DNA of 9,621 nucleotides from Rhodanobacteraceae bacterium UBA703. Its GTDB lineage: Bacteria > Pseudomonadota > Gammaproteobacteria > Xanthomonadales > Rhodanobacteraceae. This document shows, piece by piece, positions 5,553 to 9,621 of this stretch. The stretch is taken from positions 1 through 9,621 of the forward strand of contig DBMH01000238.1 in assembly GCA_002297645.1 (NCBI GenBank), read 5' to 3'. Position numbers and translations under genes: made by a program. The notes beneath the pieces were generated by a model. The model searched no databases. It was not told where the DNA came from and was given only the letters and a program-made list of their open reading frames with translations. Each line of letters begins with the position of its first letter. The stretch's first letter is position 1.

Positions 5553-6251
5553 TCAGACGACGTCGACGTCGAATTCGCCGAGGCCGTCGATGCCGCCACG
5601 GATGCGGTCGCCCCTGACGACCGCGCCGACGCCTTCCGGCGTGCCGGTGTAGATCAGGTCGCCCGGCACGAGCTCGAAGAACGTCGACAGGTACGAGACG
5701 GTTTCGGCCACGGACCAGATCAGTTGCGACAGGTCGGCCTGCTGCTTCGCTTCGCCGTTGACGGCGAGCCGGATCGCGCCGCGATCGAGGTGGCCGACCT
5801 GCTCCGCGCGATGGATCGGCCCGATCGGAGCGGAGTGGTCGAAGGCCTTGCCGATGTCCCACGGCCGCCCCATCCCGCGCATCTTCACCTGCAGGTCGCG
5901 ACGCGTCATGTCGAGGCCGAGCGCATAGCCGTACACGTGCTCCAGCGCGGCATCGACCGCGATGTCGCGGCCACCGCGGCCGATCGCTGCGACCAGCTCC
6001 ATCTCGTAGTGGCAGTCGGTCGTCTCGCTCGGATACGGGAACGCCCCGGTCGTGCCGGGCGCGACGTACACGATCGCGTCCGCCGGCTTGCAGAAGAAGA
6101 ACGGCGGCTCGCGGTCCGGGTCGAAGCCCATCTCGCGCGCGTGCGCGGCGTAGTTGCGGCCGACGCAGTAGATGCGGCGCACCGGGAAGCCCAGGTCGGT
6201 GCCGGCGACCGGCACGACGACGGTGGGAGCGGGTTCGAAAGCCAGATTCAT
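5553..6251 (-). CDS. Fumarylpyruvate hydrolase (FAA hydrolase family)
   Basis: This enzyme performs the last step of the gentisate pathway, splitting fumarylpyruvate into fumarate and pyruvate. It has 232 residues, right for the single-domain FAH fold (NagK-like). The entry motif is RRIYCVGRNYAAHAREMG (25-42). Metal-binding acids are E83 and E85 in YEMELV and D114 in LGLDMTRRDLQ. The lysine of WDIGKAFDHSAPIGP and the C-terminal GDLIYTGTPEGVG are hallmarks of the family. The phrase EMGFDPDREPPFFFCKPADA is characteristic of fumarylpyruvate hydrolases and not of fumarylacetoacetase. The ATG at 6251 has GGAG 8 nt upstream. The frame is open much further upstream, but that stretch overlaps the dioxygenase. 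It lies 62 bp after the dioxygenase stop and 14 bp before the isomerase. Confidence 0.94.
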   Translation of the reverse strand: MNLAFEPAPTVVVPVAGTDLGFPVRRIYCVGRNYAAHAREMGFDPDREPPFFFCKPADAIVYVAPGTTGAFPYPSETTDCHYEMELVAAIGRGGRDIAVDAALEHVYGYALGLDMTRRDLQVKMRGMGRPWDIGKAFDHSAPIGPIHRAEQVGHLDRGAIRLAVNGEAKQQADLSQLIWSVAETVSYLSTFFELVPGDLIYTGTPEGVGAVVRGDRIRGGIDGLGEFDVDVV

Positions 6252-6313
6252 CCGCGAAACTCCATAAGACTCGAAAACAGGAAGGGCACGGCGCCGGTCG
6301 GCGACGATCCCGG

Positions 6314-7372
6314 TCAGCCCGGCAGCTTCTCTTCGCGCAGGATGTCGAGCGCGACCTGCACCGGGCGGTCGGAGAAGCTGAAGAGCACCGCGTCCTCGTC
6401 GGCGTGCAGCACGTGGGTCTTCCACGACGGCACGACGAAGTGGTCCTTCGGACCGAACGCGAACGAAACCCCGTCGACGACCACGCGGCCGCGGCCCTCG
6501 ACCACGGAATAGACCGCGCCGTCGGTGCTGCGGTACGGCTTGCCGGAGAAACCGCGCGGCAGCAACTGCAGGAAGGTCGCCAGCGTCGGCATCGGCCAGC
6601 CGCCGGTCGCCGGATTGACGTAGCGCAGCTTGACGCCGTGCCAGTCGTCGACCTCGCCGTCGCGCCCGAGGCGGTCGAGCACCTCGCGCGAGCGCTCGTA
6701 GGGATAGCTGAAGATCGGCGAGGTCGGCGACGACGGCCGGTAGTCCACCGGCAGCAGGTTGTGGCCGTAGCGCGCGAGCGCATTGCCTTCGCGGCGACTG
6801 ACCTGCTGCGACTTCGCCGCGTTCCTCTCTTCGAAGCCGGCGTCGAAGAACCGCACCATCGGGATGTCGAGGCCGTCGAGCCAGACGACCGGCTCGGCCT
6901 GTCCGTCGATGCCGTCGTTGCCGTGGTCGTGCCAGGTCCAGCTCGGCGTGATGATGAAGTCGCCGGGATGCATCGTCGTGCGTTCGCCGTCGACCGCGGT
7001 GTAGGCGCCCTTGCCGTGCACGATGAAGCGCAGCGCCGACTGCACGTGGCGATGCGCCGGTGCGACTTCGCCCGGAAGGATCAGCTGCAGGCCGGCGTAG
7101 AGCGACTGCGTGACGCTCGACTGCCCCGGCAGCGCCGGATTCTCGAGGATCAGCACGCGCCGCACGGCTTCCTCGGCGGTGATCAGCTCGCCGGCACGCT
7201 CGATGAACGGCCGCACGTCGTCCCACCGCCACAGCGCCGGCACGCACGGCCCGTTCGGCGTATGCGGAACGAGCGTGGCGAGCGACTCCCACAGCGGCGA
7301 CAGGTGCAGCGGCTTCAGGTCGCGGTAGAACGCGCCGCGCATTTCTGCGGCGCCGGTGTCGTTCGCGTTCAT
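6314..7372 (-). CDS. Gentisate 1,2-dioxygenase
   Basis: This is a ring-cleaving non-heme Fe(II) dioxygenase that opens gentisate between the carboxyl and adjacent hydroxyl carbons to give maleylpyruvate. It has 352 residues, typical length, and is built of two cupin domains. The N-terminal cupin carries the predicted iron ligands H107 and H109 in PAHRHVQSALRF and H148 in PSWTWHDHGN, and the sequence between them (GKGAYTAVDGERTTMHPGDF, 120-139) is near-consensus for the family. The C-terminal cupin, from about residue 270, includes AVYSVVEGRGRVVVDG and HFVVPSWKTHVLHA. It keeps the fold and has no complete metal site that I can identify. The related 1-hydroxy-2-naphthoate and salicylate dioxygenases share this fold, but the downstream hydrolase and isomerase make gentisate the natural substrate. 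The start overlaps the transporter stop by 4 bp (ATGA), indicating co-translation. Confidence 0.95.
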   Translation of the reverse strand: MNANDTGAAEMRGAFYRDLKPLHLSPLWESLATLVPHTPNGPCVPALWRWDDVRPFIERAGELITAEEAVRRVLILENPALPGQSSVTQSLYAGLQLILPGEVAPAHRHVQSALRFIVHGKGAYTAVDGERTTMHPGDFIITPSWTWHDHGNDGIDGQAEPVVWLDGLDIPMVRFFDAGFEERNAAKSQQVSRREGNALARYGHNLLPVDYRPSSPTSPIFSYPYERSREVLDRLGRDGEVDDWHGVKLRYVNPATGGWPMPTLATFLQLLPRGFSGKPYRSTDGAVYSVVEGRGRVVVDGVSFAFGPKDHFVVPSWKTHVLHADEDAVLFSFSDRPVQVALDILREEKLPG

Positions 7373-8370
7373 GCCGCGCTCCCGGCCGTGGCGGTGGCGG
7401 CCGCCTGCCGCGCATAGCGCTGCGCGAGCACCGCGCAGACCATCAGCTGGATCTGGTGGAACACCATCAGGGGCAGCACGATCGCGCCGACGGCGCTGCC
7501 GGAGAACAGCACGTTCGCCATCGGGATGCCGCTGGCGAGGCTCTTCTTCGAGCCGCAGAACAGGATCGTGATGCGGTCCTCGCGCGAGAAGCCGAGGCGC
7601 TTGCCGAGCTGCGCGGTGACGAACAGCGCGACCGCCAGCAGCGCGCAGCAGACCGCGAGCAGCCAGGCGAGCGTCTGCGCGGATACGTCCTTCCACAGCC
7701 CGGCGACCACCGCGGCGCTGAAGGCCGTGTAGACGACGAGCAGGATCGAGCCGCGGTCGACGAGGCCGATCACCTTCTTGTTGCGATCGACGAGGCCGCC
7801 GATCCACCGCCGCGCGACCTGTCCCGCGACGAACGGTACGAACAGTTGCAGGACGACGCCCTGGATCGCCGCCATCGGGGCCGGACCGGCCTTGCCGCCC
7901 CCCGCGTGGACGAGCAGGCCGACCAGCAGCGGCGTGATGAAGATCCCCAGCAGGCTCGATGCCGAAGCGGCGCACACCGCCGCCGGCACGTTGCCGCGCG
8001 CGATCGAAGTGAACGCGATCGAGGACTGCACGGTGGACGGCAGCGTGCAGAGGAACAGCACGCCGAGCGCGAGCTGGGTGCCGACGACCTGGGCGGCCAG
8101 CGACCGCGTCGCCAGGCCGAGCAGCGGGAACAGCACGAAGGTGCAGGCCAGCACGAGCAGGTGCAGGCGCCAGTTGAGCAGGCCGGCGATCACCGCATCG
8201 CGCGACAGCTTGGCCCCGTGCAGGAAGAACAGCAGCGCGATCGCGGCCGTCGTGACCATGCCGAAGACCTCCGCGACCTGGCCGCGGCACGGCAGCAGGG
8301 AGGCCAGGACCACGGTCCCCAGCAGGGCCAGCGTGTAGCGGTCGAAGATCAGGGAGAGGGCTTCTTTCAC
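7369..8370 (-). CDS. SBF-like transporter (bile acid:Na+ symporter superfamily, YfeH-like)
   Basis: This inner-membrane protein has 333 residues and about ten hydrophobic helices. Family marks are HGAKLS (51-56) after helix 2, followed by NWRLH, then CTLPSTVQSSIAFTSIARGN (from 108), and late in the protein CGSKKSLASGIPMANVLF. These fit the SBF-like (PF13593, E. coli YfeH) branch better than classical bile-acid carriers. The substrate of this branch is poorly defined. The 4-bp overlap with gentisate dioxygenase strongly suggests uptake (or release) of the aromatic acid that feeds the pathway. Known gentisate and hydroxybenzoate permeases are usually major-facilitator proteins (GenK/MhbT type), so this would be a different solution. 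The start is GTG at 8370 with only a weak GAAG Shine-Dalgarno, 34 bp after the amidohydrolase stop. Confidence 0.9.
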   Translation of the reverse strand: MKEALSLIFDRYTLALLGTVVLASLLPCRGQVAEVFGMVTTAAIALLFFLHGAKLSRDAVIAGLLNWRLHLLVLACTFVLFPLLGLATRSLAAQVVGTQLALGVLFLCTLPSTVQSSIAFTSIARGNVPAAVCAASASSLLGIFITPLLVGLLVHAGGGKAGPAPMAAIQGVVLQLFVPFVAGQVARRWIGGLVDRNKKVIGLVDRGSILLVVYTAFSAAVVAGLWKDVSAQTLAWLLAVCCALLAVALFVTAQLGKRLGFSREDRITILFCGSKKSLASGIPMANVLFSGSAVGAIVLPLMVFHQIQLMVCAVLAQRYARQAAATATAGSAA

Positions 8371-8404
8371 GGGGTTCTTCGCAAGCGGTGGGACGAGGCG
8401 GCGG

Positions 8405-9621
8405 TCATCGCACGGACTGCATGGCGTCGATGACGGCGAGCGTCGTCGCCACGACGCCCATGCGCATCGTCGGTTCGGCGGCGGGCGCGTACTTCGGCGA
8501 GTGCGCGACCGGCAGGACCTCGCCGGCGCGTTTCGCCGCCTCGACGCGTTCCGGCTCGTACGCGCCGACCATGAAGAAGAGGGACGGCACGCCGGCCAGG
8601 CCGTACTCGGAGAAGTCTTCGCTGCCGGTCATCGGCGCCGGCATGAGTTTCGCCTGCTCCCCGAACGCGGCGCGGAACACGGACGCCGTCCGTTCGGTCA
8701 GCGCCGCGTCGTTGACGACCATCGAGTAGCCGCGCTTGATCTCGACGTCGGGGGCCGGCGCGCCGGCCATCGCCGCCTCGGCGCGGGCCGTGCGTTCGAT
8801 GCCTTCGAGGAACTTGTCGCGGACCGTGCCGTCCTGCGCGCGTGTCGCGCCGCGCACGATCGCGGTGTCCGGGATGTTGTTGCCGAGCGGCCCGGTGTCG
8901 ATCGAGCCGACCGTCAGCACGCCGAACGCCGCCGGATCCTTCTCGCGGCTGATGACCGTCTGCACGTCGACGACGAAGCGCGCCGCCATCAGCACCGGAT
9001 CGATCGCCTTGTCGGGCGAGGAGCCGTGGCCACCGCGCCCGTGGAAGCGGATCTGGAACGAATCGACGCTCGAACTGGCGATTCCCGGGCGGTAGTACAG
9101 GCCGAACGGCTCGGAGGTGTTGTGCCAGGCGAACGCCGCGTCCGGCTTCGGGAAACGCGTGAACAGGCCGTCGGCGATCATCGCCCTGGCGCCGCCGCCG
9201 CCCTCTTCCGCCGGCTGGCCGACGAACATCAGCGTGCCGTGCCAGCGGTCCTTCAGCGCGAGCAGCGCCTTCGCCGTACCGACCCAGCCGGCCATGTGCG
9301 TATCGTGGCCGCAGCCGTGGAACACGAACGTCTCCTTGCCGTTGAAGCGCCAGACCTGCTGGTCGCGGCTGGCGTAGGGCAGGCCGGTTTCCTCTTCCTT
9401 CGGCAGCGCGTCGAGTTCCGTCCGAACCATCACGGTCGGTCCGGCGCCGTTGCGGTACAGCGCCACGACGCCGGTCTTGCCGACCCCTTCGGTCACGTCG
9501 AAGCCGAGCGCGCGCATTTCCTTCGCGAGCCTGGCCGCGGTGCGCGTCTCCATGTAGCCGAGTTCCGGATGCGCGTGCAGGTCCTTGTACAGCGCGAACA
9601 CCGCGGCGGCGTCGCGCGCGG
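8405..9621 (-). CDS. M20D-family amidohydrolase, 5' end outside the window
   Basis: This is a metal-dependent amidohydrolase of the hippuricase / N-acyl-amino-acid hydrolase family, which cleaves N-acyl or aryl-amino-acid amides. About 405 residues are visible. The frame stays open to the right edge, and the first visible residues (ARDAAAVFALYKDLHAHPELGYMET) are the usual start of the mature domain. A true start with a possible signal peptide therefore lies beyond 9621. Internal GTG or ATG codons would cut the conserved LHAHPE motif region or sit just before it. Metal ligands are visible in HGCGHDTHMAGW (Cys and His), PAEEGGGGA (tandem Glu), FAWHNT (His) and the final VAHSP. The inserted dimerisation domain runs from about DSFQIRFHGRGGHGSSP to RGATRAQDG. 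It ends 34 bp before the transporter and is likely co-transcribed with the gentisate genes. Its substrate might be an amide conjugate of a hydroxybenzoate, which is inference from position. Confidence 0.92.
   Translation of the reverse strand, partial: ARDAAAVFALYKDLHAHPELGYMETRTAARLAKEMRALGFDVTEGVGKTGVVALYRNGAGPTVMVRTELDALPKEEETGLPYASRDQQVWRFNGKETFVFHGCGHDTHMAGWVGTAKALLALKDRWHGTLMFVGQPAEEGGGGARAMIADGLFTRFPKPDAAFAWHNTSEPFGLYYRPGIASSSVDSFQIRFHGRGGHGSSPDKAIDPVLMAARFVVDVQTVISREKDPAAFGVLTVGSIDTGPLGNNIPDTAIVRGATRAQDGTVRDKFLEGIERTARAEAAMAGAPAPDVEIKRGYSMVVNDAALTERTASVFRAAFGEQAKLMPAPMTGSEDFSEYGLAGVPSLFFMVGAYEPERVEAAKRAGEVLPVAHSPKYAPAAEPTMRMGVVATTLAVIDAMQSVR

Noticed and set aside
5553..7415. Extension of the fumarylpyruvate hydrolase frame far upstream through the dioxygenase gene
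   Set aside because: The upstream part is low-complexity Arg/Ala-rich and overlaps the dioxygenase. The ATG at 6251 has a good Shine-Dalgarno and matches the family length.
1..9621. CRISPR arrays, tRNA or rRNA genes, insertion sequences, phage genes
   Set aside because: No regularly spaced repeats, cloverleaf sequences, transposase or integrase motifs, or terminal inverted repeats were seen. Apart from the ABC-type fusion there is no direct sign of mobile DNA.

Overview
The window is very GC-rich, gene-dense bacterial DNA, and every gene I can support lies on the minus strand, so transcription runs from high to low coordinates. A glutathione-type maleylpyruvate isomerase, a GldA/GldF-like exporter pair, a duplicated-permease (ADOP/MacB-like) transporter and a GTCATTCCCGC-type dispersed hairpin together suggest a Proteobacterium, probably a gammaproteobacterium of the Xanthomonadales. 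That placement is inference. No ribosomal or tRNA gene is present to anchor it.

Right block (9621 down to 3578): a catabolic cluster. In transcription order it holds an M20D amidohydrolase whose start lies beyond the window, an SBF-like (bile-acid:Na+ symporter superfamily) transporter, gentisate 1,2-dioxygenase, fumarylpyruvate hydrolase, a zeta-class GST assigned as maleylpyruvate isomerase, and a PhzS-like FAD monooxygenase. Gaps run from a 4-bp overlap to 68 bp, as expected of one operon. The three central enzymes form the full glutathione-dependent gentisate pathway: gentisate to maleylpyruvate, to fumarylpyruvate, to fumarate plus pyruvate. The monooxygenase probably supplies gentisate or a gentisate-like substrate. 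The transporter probably brings in the aromatic acid. The amidohydrolase may release it from an amide conjugate. These last three roles are inferred from position, and no regulator gene is in the window.

A 209-bp spacer (3369-3577, taking the longer TTG start of the next gene) separates the blocks. It holds two strong GC-rich hairpins just past the monooxygenase stop and a short inverted repeat just upstream of the next gene.

Left block (3359 down to 1): a four-gene ABC transporter cluster with 4-bp overlaps or a 25-bp gap. It begins with a GldA/NatA-type ATPase and a short ABC-2 (GldF-like) permease. A MacB/LolD-type ATPase and the N-terminal half of an ADOP-type duplicated permease (cut by the window edge) follow. 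The most unusual object is the short permease. Its first ~165 residues are GldF-like, but its last ~20 are the canonical C-terminus of a MacB/FtsX/ADOP permease. It looks like an in-frame fusion left by a deletion that joined two different ABC exporter operons and removed the end of the GldF gene and any gldG.
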